Origin: Anthopleura xanthogrammica
Lineage: Eukaryota; Cnidaria; Anthozoa; Actiniaria; Actiniidae
DNA: 64,000 nucleotides
Direction: 5' to 3'
NCBI GenBank assembly: GCA_964019055.1
Contig: OZ025219.1
Coordinates: forward strand, 10,309,388 to 10,373,387
Shown here: in pieces, positions 11,606 through 22,485 of the stretch
How positions within the stretch are numbered: position 1 is the first letter of the stretch
Layout of the letters: the number at the start of each line of letters is the position of its first letter
Position numbers and translations under genes: made by a program
The notes under the pieces: model-generated
The model's database searches: none
What the model was told of the DNA's origin: nothing
What the model saw: only the letters and a program-made list of their open reading frames with translations

Positions 11606-11935
11606 AGATTAAATATGTCGGTAAACAGAGTGTACTCCTCATTCATATCAAGTCTCTGGACGATGGAAGGGATTCTGTACCCTGAGTCAAATATGTCGGT
11701 AAACAGAGTGTACACCTCAATCATATCAAGTCTCTGGATGATGGAAGGGATTCTCTACCCTGAGTCAAATATGTCGGTAAACAGAGTGTACACCTTATTC
11801 ATATCAAGTCTCTGGATGGTGGAAGGGATTCTCTACCCTGAGTCAAATATGTCGGTAAACAGAGTGTACACCTCATTCATATCAAGTCTCTAGACGATGG
11901 AAGGGATTCGGTACCCTGAGTCAAATAGAACTGTA
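11606..11935. repeat. Tandem repeat, 78-bp unit, 4 copies
   Basis: Units start at 11,610, 11,688, 11,766 and 11,844. Because 78 is a multiple of three, one frame stays open (26-residue repeat MSVNRVY...), but there is no start context, splice signal or family match. It is treated as a minisatellite. Confidence 0.8.
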
Positions 11936-12393
11936 TTCAACGCCGTGTTCTATATAATGCTCATCTGGTGTATTCAAATCAAAATGAAGCAAATGTAGAA
12001 ATTTGTTTTGTTCCTCATTCATCGCAATAGTACTGTTTCTCGTGCTCTGGGACAACTGGCCTTGTAATCATGTGAGTATATCGACATGCAGCAACCAGTC
12101 CATCATCACACGATCCTTTACTGATATGAATAAGGTGTTTGCGTTACTTGATTGTTAATTATGTATTGTAATTGTAATTTGAAGCTTATTGTTTTGACTA
12201 TGTTATCACAACATGAGACAACAAGAGAGCTTCAATCTAAGTGAAAGCTCACAAATGGAATTAGAATTTGAAAGTAAATTTATGTGGAGGAAAGGAGTAT
12301 CTATTGACGTGCTGGTACGGGACCCAGGGCTGAATTGAACCCACGACTACAAATATCAACGATGAAAACTTAAAAACGAACTTAGTTATAAGT

Positions 12394-15300
12394 CTAAAAT
12401 AGAATATTGACTAGCGGAAGAATATCTTTAAGTGACGACTGGTATTCAGCATCTATTGCATTTCCAGACAAATCCAGTTCTCTTGGAGTGGTACTCTTTC
12501 TCAAAAAAACAAGAAGGTAAGTAGCAATGCGTAATGTTAGATTGCAATTTCTCATCCTAAGTACTTGTAGTGTACTACCCTTTAGATCGAAAGAGATACC
12601 ACCACTGAAATCATTTCCAGACAAATCCAGTTCTTTTAGAGTGGTACCCGTGCGCAAAGAACGAACAATGGAATCGACGTCGTTTGATCTTAGATTGCAA
12701 TTACTCATCCTAAGTACTTCTAATGTACTACCCTCTAGATCGAAAGAGACACCACCACTGAAATCATTTCCAGACAAATCCAGTTCTTTTAGAGTGGTAT
12801 CCGTGCGCAAAGAACGAACAATGGAATCGACATCGTTTGATCTTAGATTGCAATTACTCATCCTAAGTACTTGCAATGTACTACCCTCTAGATCGAAAGA
12901 GACACCACCACTGAAATCATTTCCAGACAAATCCAGTTCTTTTAGAGTGGTACCCGTGCGCAAAGAACGGATAATGGAATCAACAGCATGTGGTTTTAGA
13001 TCGCATTGGCATAATTTAAGAAGCGTCAGTGAAGTATGGATCCTTGTATACAGTCTTTTAAGCCTAATCGATAGATCCTTTGAATTCCAGAACTTTTCAA
13101 CGTTGGCGATTGAGCTGTTCGAGAGATCAAGGGATGACAGGTTACGAAGACTGTTAAGAATCGCAATGAAATGAACAGCACCATACTTGCTTATAATGTC
13201 TTGTGGCATGTAGGGTAAGGCAAGATTTTCTACACTTGTGCTTCGAAAGTTGTCAAAGAAATCTGAAAATTCCGTCGAATTTGAAAAGAAAGACAAATAT
13301 ATTGTCTTCAAAAATCTGTGTTCTCCTAAAGCCTCTGAGAATTCAATGAAATTATCTTCCGCAATAGAGGATGAAACAGCTTGAAAACCCTCTATCCGCA
13401 GGATCTTAATTTTTACTTTAGAGGTTTCCTTTGTAGATTGTGACAAAAGAGAAATAAAACCATCTAATGCTTGTGTGCCATTGTATAAATACAATACAAC
13501 CGGTAAATCTGGAATTACAATCTCCTTTATAACTTCAGTAACCCGATCTATCTGACAGTTTCCAAGAAGCTCACAAATGAAAGAAAAAACAAAGTCAAAC
13601 CTGTTAAGCTCAGCTCGAGAAACATCAATGTCATTAGGTAAATGAGCAGCAAGACCATTGATAAGCTTGATATAACCTCCACTACTTGAAAGGTTCACCA
13701 TTTCAGCCAGATTGAATCTCTGTAAACAGCTGTAGTAAACATTCTGGACATGATTAGAGTTTCCAATACCTGTTGATGATGGGTTTTCTGTGAACTTGTG
13801 GATGGATGTTACGATGTCAATGTTGCCTTTTCTCAAACATTCTGCCACGTAAAGTGCAGCAAAATATTCCTTGATGGACGAGTGGGAGAACATGTACGTA
13901 GAATTTGGCCTTATTGTATTCAAAAACTTGGACTCGATAAGAAAGCCAATGTCTCTCAGAATTTGCTTTAAATCGTCAGGCAACTTTCCTTCTCCAAATG
14001 TGGTATGGTTTTCTTTCATCAGATTGAATGCTATCTTTCCCAGCACAACCATTACTTCATGGTATTCATCCATCAAGGTATCATCTTGGACGTCTTGTCT
14101 TTTTTTCTCAATGCAGTATCTCTTTATCACACAGAAAACCATTTCACGGTAAAGGGAACCAATGTCAAGCGACTCGAGAAAGTCGCCATCACCTTCCTTC
14201 TCTTCAAGAATGAGACACAGGAAAGCAGCGTTCAAGGGGCAACGAGTTAGTTCTTTCGTTGCTGCAGTTTTTACAATTGATGAAATCATTGCATTTGCCT
14301 TGTCTGGTGAGGAAGAAAGGTGATTGATAAGATGACAGGAGTCATTCCATCTGAATCCTTTCACTTCTAGCTTTTTGCCAAAATCTTTTCGCATATCTGA
14401 ACACCTATGTGGGCGAGAAGTAAGGATGACACGAACGTTGGACAGCAGTTTACCAGTAACCAACTCCTTGATGCTCTGTTTCATTGTGGTTTCTGTAGTT
14501 GTAGGAATCTCATCAAATCCATCAACTATAAGTAATATCCTCTCCTGGTTTTCCCTTATGTAGTTGAACACGTCTTTGGATATACTTGGATCTTTATAAA
14601 GATCTTCAGGTAAATTCTGCTCCTTGATGGCCTGCCATAAGTTACCGTCTTTTAAGTCGCAGCACTTGATAACCAAAACTAGGTCAACATCAGGTATTTC
14701 TAGCTTATTCTTACTCCAGTCATATGCAATCTTCTTACAATATGTCGATTTGCCGATACCTGCTTCTCCTTCTATCAGAATACGTGTCACGGCCGTGTCT
14801 TGGCTGCCTTCACTTGGCGAGAACAGGTTCGCCACTTCAATCTTGCGTAATTCCTCAGTAATGGTAAGTGAGGTGTATAGATTTTTGATGTGAAATTGAT
14901 CACCATCCATCCAAGAAAAGGGAAGAATTAGAGACCACTCTCCCTTAGAATAGTATTCTTTCAAAAACTTGACAAGACATTCTCCTAATTAAACACAAGG
15001 GAAAAGATTTGTTTTAGCAAAATCATTAAATATGTTAACTAACATGATAAATACATAACATGGGTCTCGTCTCATGCCTATTTGATATCATTCTAATAAC
15101 CTTATAGTCTAGAACTCATTTACAAAAACAAAAAAATTATCAAAGATGTATATCCTTCTAAGTTGCATTGTTTGTCAAACACGTTTTTGGCTACAAATAT
15201 ATTGACACTGTGCATAAAAGACCTTTTTCGAGATGCGCGAGCGCTTTCAAAATTATCGCATGCGCAGATATGAAATTAAAAGAGGCATTTTCGGGAAAGA

Positions 15301-18049
15301 TCACGCGCGCATTTGACTTTGCCCGAAAATGCCTCGACATCATGTCTGCGCCTGCGATATTTTTGAAAGCGCTCGCGAAAATAGTCTCTTAGTCAGAGAG
15401 AGTACTTTGCACATATATACGGCTTAGTGAGAAAGGTTGTTGGCAATGCATAAAAGACCAGAAGAGAAGTATTATTAATGTAGAATTTCAAACATAAACG
15501 TAAAATAGATATGTATGTGTTGTTATGAACATTTTAGATATCAATGCTAACAGACAAAACTATCAAATGCGCCCTATGGCGAACTCGTGGATACTCAGAT
15601 CATTGTACACTGAACCCCGAGGTTGGGTTCCCTGTGTCCGTACTATGTTTGTCGATAGGACTGAATATTATTTACCTTCGAAGTAACTACATGCAGTTCG
15701 CAGCTCACTTTAAATGCTCAATCTAACTGGTAAGATCGGCTATCGAGTACCTTATATTTCCCTTCGAACCTCTATTTTGTTTAGTTCCTTGTTATCTTGT
15801 TGAGTTTTGAAGCGAATCTTTTAATAAATCGATAGTTTGAAATTACAAGAGTTGACGAAAGACGGCTTCGACTTCGAGCCGGTATAAAGGAAAATTGCTT
15901 TCATCGTATTTTCTCTATGGAGAATAAACTCTAAAAAAACGAAGTCGGGCTTTTGTTTTAATGTTACTGAGGAGTGCTTTTCCTATGAAGTTTTTGGCCT
16001 ACGATCGAGTCTTCGAAAGCGAATATAAAACTCGGATTTACGACTACTGTATAAGCCAGTTCGAGAAGGTGAGAAATTCGGAATAAAATCGCATGCGCAC
16101 TGAAAACGATTCTTAAACTTTGAATTGGCTTATAGTATAAGCGCTGAGCGCTAGCGCTAATACTTCAAATGAAGATTTGACTCATTAATTCGACGGCTCA
16201 AAAACTCTCCAAATTGGCTTGAATTTAGTACAGAACGAGATAAAGAACAGGTGAAGCATTTATTAGCAGCATTTATTTCAGTATTTTCAAAAAAAATCCA
16301 TATTAGAAACTCTTTGTAAAACACTCACAGAAACATAGCTTGGGCTACCTGTGGATTTGCTAACATCTTATCGAGGGAGTGAGTGAGTGAGTGAGTGACA
16401 CATTTGCATATTCAGACCCCTCGCAATAACTCGTTTCTACGCTTCGCATATCCACGAGTTAAAAACGAGGATAGGCGTGCAGGCTTTGGTTATAAATTTA
16501 TTTAATTTTTTTTTTCTATTTTAAAATGCGTTTGAATATTTTTTTTCCACCTCGGCAAAATGGAGAAGTTGCGCAATAGTACCCAGAGGTCTTCACGGCA
16601 TTACCCAAGAGACCGTTGCGGGCAGAAAATACGTTTGTCCTAGACAACAATATGGCAGTCGGGAAAAGTTTTAGTGGCATAAAAATTGCATTTCCACCTA
16701 TTGTCAATATTTTATCGATTGCAATGATGATCCTGATATATGATGCTAAGGCCTTTCTGGGAAGCTCTCCTTCTGAGTTTCGAATTTTATAGCAGCTAGC
16801 TTCGCAATCTGGCATCGAGATTTAAATCGAGGCATAATTTGAAAGTTACAAGTTCCGTTTCATTTTTGTAAGTTTTAAAACAAACTTGAAATCAAATTCC
16901 AAATTCACTACTCTGTGTATGATTTACAATGTTAATTTTTCTTCTTTCTCTCCTACTGTTTGTATATGTATATATATATATAGAAGTGTGTAACTTGCCT
17001 AGATGTATGTATTTTGCTTGCATGAAATTGTAAACTTGTAAAACTTCGCAATAAAAAATGTTAAAAAATAAAAAAAATAAAAATTCCAAAGAATAAATTG
17101 AATCTTCCAAACTTGATAGGAACGCATGAGCTGGTTTGACTTTAATAACATCATAGCTTGGACCTTAATGTGTAACTTATAATGTGTTTTTAAAATATGT
17201 AAGATCACTTATAATTTGATATTATTTGATGATTTCTAAAAACACTCTATCTCGCGATAGTTTAGCTCCGTTTCTTAAGGGCAAGGCCAAGAAAAACTAG
17301 TTCCAGGTAAATATTATTGAAACTTACCGTGATCATTGGGATCTTTGCTTTGCGACATCATTTTCTCCTCCCTGAATAGATCCATTATTGTATCTGGAAG
17401 CTGTTGTAGCATGGCTTTCACTTCCATGTCTTGAAGATACCATGATTTCAATTCTTCGATGTTTCTTTCATCATCTTCGGTAACAGGGCCTGTGAGTAAC
17501 TTATCAATCTCCTTCTCCCAATCTTTAGAGGGCCCTAGTGATGGTAACTTTTGTACCATCCTCAGCAAAGCATCCTTTATTTGCTTCCCATAATTGAAAT
17601 TGTTATCGCTGATTCCCAAGTCCACTTTGGGGTGAAAAAGTTTGTTTCTATAACACTTAATCCTCACCAAGTCATCAGACAAAGAATGGTCTTTGTCGTC
17701 CGGCATTTCGTCCCATCCTTTAGGAGGCGCTGGCAATCCACAGAATTCTCTTAAGAGTTTGAACAGCAATGTGATATCGAACGATTCGGACTTGCCATAC
17801 GTTCCTGGGGAAGGAAACAGGACATTCCACTGTGGAAAAGTCAATATCCTTCTATTTCTCATTTGATGTAGTTTTGAGACAACAGCCGGTTCATTCAGCT
17901 TCGCTGGCAACCGTGATGGAGGAATGATAGAATCGAAAACTTCTTACAATTTTTGTGCCACCACACATCAGAAGTCTAGCAAGTTTGATGTAGTTTGTCT
18001 TTTCCGCTGAGGGCTTTAGTACTTCGACAGGGCTTGCAGCCATAGCCAT
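12394..18049 (-). CDS. HEPN-NACHT-LRR receptor (NLR), frameshift near N-terminus
   Basis: Two exons. Exon 1 is 18,049-17,328 and its donor CACG|GTAAGT is in phase 1. Exon 2 is 14,984-12,394; its acceptor TTAATTAG supplies the two bases that complete the codon. Together they give ~1,100 residues. Exon 1 is a DZIP3/DUF4559-type HEPN domain, with FPQWNVLFP, SFDITLLFKLLR and GLPAPPKGWDEMP, and an Rx4H motif (RNKLFH, 17,632-17,649). Exon 2 has the NACHT ATPase: Walker A GEAGIGKST (~14,743-14,769), Walker B LLIVDGFDEI and sensor LTSRP. A helical region and C-terminal LRRs (TLKELDLSGNDF) follow. In HEPN-NACHT proteins the ATPase is thought to assemble and activate the HEPN effector. Oddity: the first ~39 codons from the ATG are in one frame and the rest of the HEPN domain in another. 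The shift is at ~17,940-17,948, where the downstream frame meets a TAA, so this allele may be inactive or the base may be an assembly error. Confidence 0.85.
12560..13020 (-). repeat. 153-bp LRR-coding tandem repeat, 3 copies
   Basis: Inside the NLR gene three near-identical 153-bp units (51 residues, two LRRs each) follow one another. The phrase TCATTTCCAG recurs at 12,611, 12,764 and 12,917. The encoded copies differ at only a few residues (for example TGT/TDT and LQV/LEV). Confidence 0.9.
15217..15390. mobile_element. Hairpin MITE, GCGAGCGCTTTCAAAA arms
   Basis: The left arm GCGCGAGCGCTTTCAAAATT and AGGCATTTTCGGG pairs with the right arm CCCGAAAATGCCT and TTTTTGAAAGCGCTCGCG. A related core (CGAGCGCTTTCAAAAATAT) lies inside the MITE at 1016-1277. 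Confidence 0.75.
16045..16140. repeat. Small inverted repeat
   Basis: CTGTATAAGCCAGTTCGA is mirrored loosely by TTGAATTGGCTTATAGTA across ~60 bp, giving a short MITE-like hairpin. Confidence 0.5.
16370..16455. repeat. Fragment of dispersed repeat (GAGTGAGTGAGTGACACATTTG)
   Basis: GTGACACATTTGCATATTCA followed by GACCCCTCGCAATAACTCGT and ACGCTTCGC is repeated almost exactly at 40,125-40,200. This is the left end of an unclassified dispersed element. Confidence 0.7.
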
Positions 18050-18300
18050 CTCGACTCAAACTGTTGAAATATTTCTCTCAAATAAACTATGTAACCGATG
18101 AAACCGGCATCGAGTTTTCGGTAGAAGCGGTTGGTGGGTTAATATACTACAGAATTATAGTAAAAGGGCGCAATGAAGCTTGTCGCGTCCCTAACAAAAC
18201 TAAACCTCACTGGAAAGGGAAAGAAATTCAACCTACGTAAGCGACTCCCAGACCATATGGTCGCCAATATGGAGGCGCTATTCATGGCAACAATACATAA

Positions 18301-20355
18301 TAGAGTTTCCCGATTTACAGGTACTAAGGCCGATTTGGCACTAATAGCACTGCGCTAGTACCACTGTTCAATATGCCTATATTCTGGCAATAATATGGTT
18401 TTGTACTAAAGATTTTATTCATTATTTGTACGGTTTATTTATGACTCTTATTCAAAATGTTGGAGAAAAGCGAAAAATTTCACCATAGACACTCACTGCC
18501 AAAGAGTGTGATATTGCTTGGATAAAAACCGAAGCCTACTGATGGGATATAAATATCATTCCATCGACTGAAAATAGATTTCATGAAAATTAAATCTCCA
18601 TTATACAATTACGTTATGAATAAGATATCAGATCGGGCTAGCTAATATGATGATTGACTTTGCAATTATAGAGCTTGTGCGTCCGGCAAAATGTTTTCAG
18701 CAAGGCACCGGCGATAGGCACCGATGAAATTTTTATTATGCTCTTATCATTTTATCACAAATGTCGTTTTGTACAAACTCAACTTTAAAATTACAATTGT
18801 CGCTGATACTCCAAAGCAGGAAAAAGAATTATAAATATGAAACCGTTGTGAGATCATTATTATTTATCAATCGTTCCTAAAGTTTACAAAATCGCTCCTC
18901 TCAGGCACGTGAGAATTCGTACCGAGAAGGCTAAACTCAGAGGTTATTATTATTTAAGTTACCCGACGTAACTAATTGATAAAAATTGATTATCAACTTG
19001 TAATTGATAAGATTGATAATAATTGATTTCAATTTTGTTTTTTTTTCGACTGAAATCATCTCACGGCCGCTGACGCGCAGAAAGCACAGCAACACCACAG
19101 GCCTGAGTGGCTTGGCACTCGGTTAAATACATTGGACCCGAGCATTAATATTGGATAACACTAGTATTGTGGTGTGCTGGTCATTCATGTTGCAAAGCCG
19201 GGATTCTAGTACGGTATCGTGGAAAAACCAAAACATATTATTAAATTGTCCTATATTTTACTACTCCCGATCTAATCTGTTGGCATGGCTTTAATAGTGT
19301 GCGTTCTGCAACAAGGGAAGTGGTTTAGATATGGTCGGTGTGAAAAATTCCAATCGCGTCAAATGCCGAAATTCATTCATGATTCATGTGGCCGGATTTG
19401 TTGCACTGTATTTTGATAATACTGTTACTTTACATACTGAATTGTCAAAGTGCAACAGTTAATACGTCTTTGCTAGGTGTAGATATTATCAACACTAATT
19501 AATTGTACGATAAAAGGGCACAGGATATATTCCCTCTAAAAAAATAATAAAAAAACTTGTCGTCGCTAATCACCACAGCAAGTACATCAGTGGCGCAGCT
19601 TCACGGGGTCGAACTGAAAGCATGTGAAGGCGCCTCTGGCAATTTCCTGTCAACTTTATCAATTAATTATCGATTATTATCAATTATTATCAGCTGTTTA
19701 TCAATTATCATCAACTGTTTATCAATTATTATCTATTCCACTCACTGAACTTTTGACTATCAATTGTTATCAATTGTTGATACCGATTAATAATCAGTTA
19801 GTAAATTGATATCAATTATTATCAATTGATGCTAATTATCAGTTTTATCAATTAGTTACGTCGGGTTAACTTTTACTTTGAACCATGGTTGGTCGGCAAT
19901 TTCGAGCTTTCCTTGCGATCTATCACTGGTTCTGGTTCTTGTTAATGTTCTGCAGTGATAATTTAGTAATGCCTCCCCCTCCTCCACGTACCAGTGCTTT
20001 TGAATCAAACTATTATCATTCTGATGACAATTACGGTTCTGCTAGAAAACCAGCGTCTGTTTGCAAGACTTTTTCCTAATCCTGTGCCAGACAGAAATGT
20101 TGGTCGCGATGTTTAGACCTTACTTGAAGTAGACCTTCGCCAGTTTTGATACCAGCCTGCTTTTTATCTCGGACATTTTTCACTTTTCTCCAACATTTTG
20201 AATAAGAGTCATAAATAAACTGTACAAATAATGAATAAAATCTTTAGTACAAAACCATATTATTGCCAGAATATAGGCATATTGAACAGTGGTACTAGCG
20301 CAGTGCTATTGGTGCCAAATCGGCCTTAGTACCTGTAAATCGGGAAACTCTAATG
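18301..20355. mobile_element. Foldback element with ~180-bp inverted ends
   Basis: Left arm 18,301-18,480 (AGAGTTTCCCGATTTACAGG, CTAAGGCCGATTTGGCAC...) is the reverse complement of 20,174-20,352, with a few mismatches. AAT stands on both outer sides and may be a 3-bp target duplication. No transposase-like frame was found inside. A second, inner foldback unit occupies the middle. Confidence 0.8.
18956..19872. mobile_element. Inner foldback element, AT-rich, ends in (A)CCCGACGTAACTAATTGATA
   Basis: GTTACCCGACGTAACTAATT at 18,958 is mirrored by AATTAGTTACGTCGGGTTAA at ~19,850-19,870. The interior is dominated by ATTGATAA/TTATCAAT copies in opposite orientations. It lies nested in the larger foldback unit. 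Confidence 0.75.
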
Positions 20356-20648
20356 AGTCACTAATGCTAGGAAAGAGACAATGAAGTAAAGTAAATTCAG
20401 TTGGAAACCATATTTCGATCTTTCACCTGAAATTCGAAATCTTATAAAACATGATATTGAATCTTCAATCATTGTTTTCTATCTTGACCGAGATTTTAGA
20501 CATTCTTACGGGCTGATGATGGAATATTGGTATATCAATAAGCTTCTTCAACATAAAAACATTGGTTGAAGTTATGGTAGTGATTTGACCATGTCTACAA
20601 CAACGAGAAAGCATAAATTAAAAAAGGTGGTGCCACCAAAAGTTTGTT

Positions 20649-21065
20649 ATGACTACGTATTATCTGATAGAAGGTCGTCGAACTTTCTACAAATTAACAA
20701 TAACAATTGAGCTTTTAAAAAGTGCAACATCAATCGCAAGGAAAGCGACTTCAAAACAGTTTTATAAAGATTTTTCTTACTTTTTCTTCATGACAGGATT
20801 TGTTGTCCAAATTTCTAATTGTTTCAGGTGGAGGTTGAATCATTGAGAACATTTTTCACTTTATTTTAATGGCTTTTGTGAGCAGTTAAATTGTACCCGG
20901 AAATACGTCACAACATGAAAGATCTATTGGAGCACTGTATTTGTATTTATTAACTATTGTGCAATCGTCATTTTACTTGGAGATGCAAGATATACTGAAA
21001 TTTGCTGTTGTATGTAAAAGTGTAGATAAAAAGAAATCGTGTTTGTTGAAGGTTTGTCTTGAGTT
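20649..21065. repeat. Dispersed repeat, second copy at 40,226-40,590
   Basis: Shared landmarks in the same order: ACTACGTATT, TCTGATAGAAGGTCGT, CCCGGAAATACGTCACAAC, GCAATCGTCATTTTACTTGG and AAGAAATC. No protein frame is shared. The family is unclassified. Confidence 0.75.
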
Positions 21066-21960
21066 CCATGAAGGAAACACTCGTGTAATCATAAGGGGAG
21101 GTGGGTACATGTGAATGGGTAGAATCTATTACACTACATGTATATGAAGGACACCCTCATGTGAGGTGTGGGGTTACATATGGATGGTAGGATTTCCTAC
21201 GTGGCGTTCATGAAGGAAACACTCCTGTAATCATAAGGGGAGGTGGGTACATGTGAATGGGTAGAATCTATTACACTACATGTATATGAAGGACACCCTC
21301 ATGTGAGGTGTGGGGTTACATATGGATGGTAGGATTTCCTACGTGGTGTTCATGAAGGAAACACTCATGTAATCATAAGGGGAGGTGGGTACATGTGAAT
21401 GGGTAGAATCTATTACACTACATGTATATGAAGGACACCCTCATGTGAGGTGTGGGGTTACATATGGATGGTAGGATTTCCTACGTGGTGTTCATGAAGG
21501 AAACACTCATGTAATCATAAGGGGAGGTGGGTACATGTGAATGGGTAGAATCTATTACACTACATGTATATGAAGGACACCCTCATGTGAGGTGTGGGGT
21601 GAGAACGTGGTGTTCATGAAGGAAACACTCATGTAATCTTAAGGGGAGGTGGGTACATGTGAATGGGTAGAATCTATTACACTACATGTATATGAAGGAC
21701 ACCCTCATGTGAGGTGTGGGGTGAGAACGTGGTGTTCATGAAGGAAACACTCGTGTAATCTTAAGGGGAGGTGGGTACATGTGAATGGGTAGAATCTATT
21801 ACACTACATGTATATGAAGGACACCCTCATGTGAGGTGTGGGGTTACATATGGAAGGTAGGATTTCCTACGTGGTGTTCAGGAAGGAAACAGCGAAACAA
21901 ACACGTTTCATGCACAGTTTATTATAATAGCAAACCTAGTTAGCACCCGTCATATACAGA
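21061..21960. repeat. Satellite made from the EF-hand gene's coding tail and 3' UTR
   Basis: Seven tandem units, five spaced 142 bp and two spaced 122 bp, aligned on ATGAAGGAAACAC at 21,068, 21,210, 21,352, 21,494, 21,616 and 21,738, with a last variant near 21,880. Each full unit holds the last ~14 codons plus stop of the EF-hand gene (10,015-10,058) and about 100 bp of its 3' flank. The array ends in a truncated copy of the 10,905-11,240 repeat, so it is a rearranged copy of the 10-11 kb region. Confidence 0.9.
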
Positions 21961-22089
21961 TGGCAGGGATGGCAGCGTGTCAGCAGTAATATTCCTCTTT
22001 ACGCAAATCACGTGACAATCCTCGAGAAAGTCGCCAAAATGAGAGACGCCGCGTTCTAGACAGAATTAAATATCCAAATTTAAATTCAC

Positions 22090-22400
22090 TTGATTCAAAT
22101 AACAATAGGAAATAAATGCATCTCATCCAATAACAACGTACACTGAGTTACTTCACGACATGACATAACATTGAAATGGCTTCCCATTGTTTTTGTGCAT
22201 CTCATCCAATCACAATGTACAGTTAATGTACGACATGACATAACATTGAATTGGCTTCCCAATGTTTTCGTGTGTCTCATCCAATCATAAGGTACAGTTG
22301 CTGGAAAATAATATTATTGTTATAACCTAGTACGAAACGTCACATTGAAATGGCTTCCCATTATTTCCATGTGTCGATTTCTCATCCAATCACAAGGTTT
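22090..22400. repeat. Degenerate tandem repeat, ~65-70-bp unit, about 4 copies
   Basis: Repeated phrases CTCATCCAATCACAA, GACATGACATAACATTGAA and TGGCTTCCCA, immediately downstream of the cGAS-like gene's stop codon. Confidence 0.75.
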
Positions 22401-22485
22401 AGTTCTTCATCTCTTCTACCATCTCATTTTCATTTCTTGTTATAACCAAGGTTGTAGCACGAAGGTTGTATGCTACCGAACGGCT

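Larger units (their letters stand above)
10059..12393. other. Intergenic stretch between convergent genes
   Basis: No coding exon could be supported here. It holds the 3' end of the EF-hand gene, a dimeric repeat at 10,018-10,155, two tandem arrays (annotated separately) and AT-rich unique sequence. The EF-hand gene (+) and the NLR gene (-) end tail to tail across it. Confidence 0.7.
14985..17327 (-). other. NLR intron with several small foldback elements
   Basis: A 2.3-kb intron between the HEPN and NACHT exons. It contains a hairpin element at 15,217-15,390, a small inverted repeat at 16,045-16,140 and a dispersed-repeat fragment at 16,370-16,455. The rest is AT-rich. An open frame at 16,516-16,815 (-) matches no family I recognise and is not called. 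Confidence 0.8.

Noticed and set aside
11615..11893. Open frame with four 26-residue repeats
   Set aside because: The 78-bp tandem repeat length is divisible by three, which keeps any frame open. There is no codon-level constraint or family match.
16516..16815. 99-residue minus-strand open frame in the NLR intron
   Set aside because: No matching splice phase to the NLR exons, no known motif, and surrounding repeats; likely chance.
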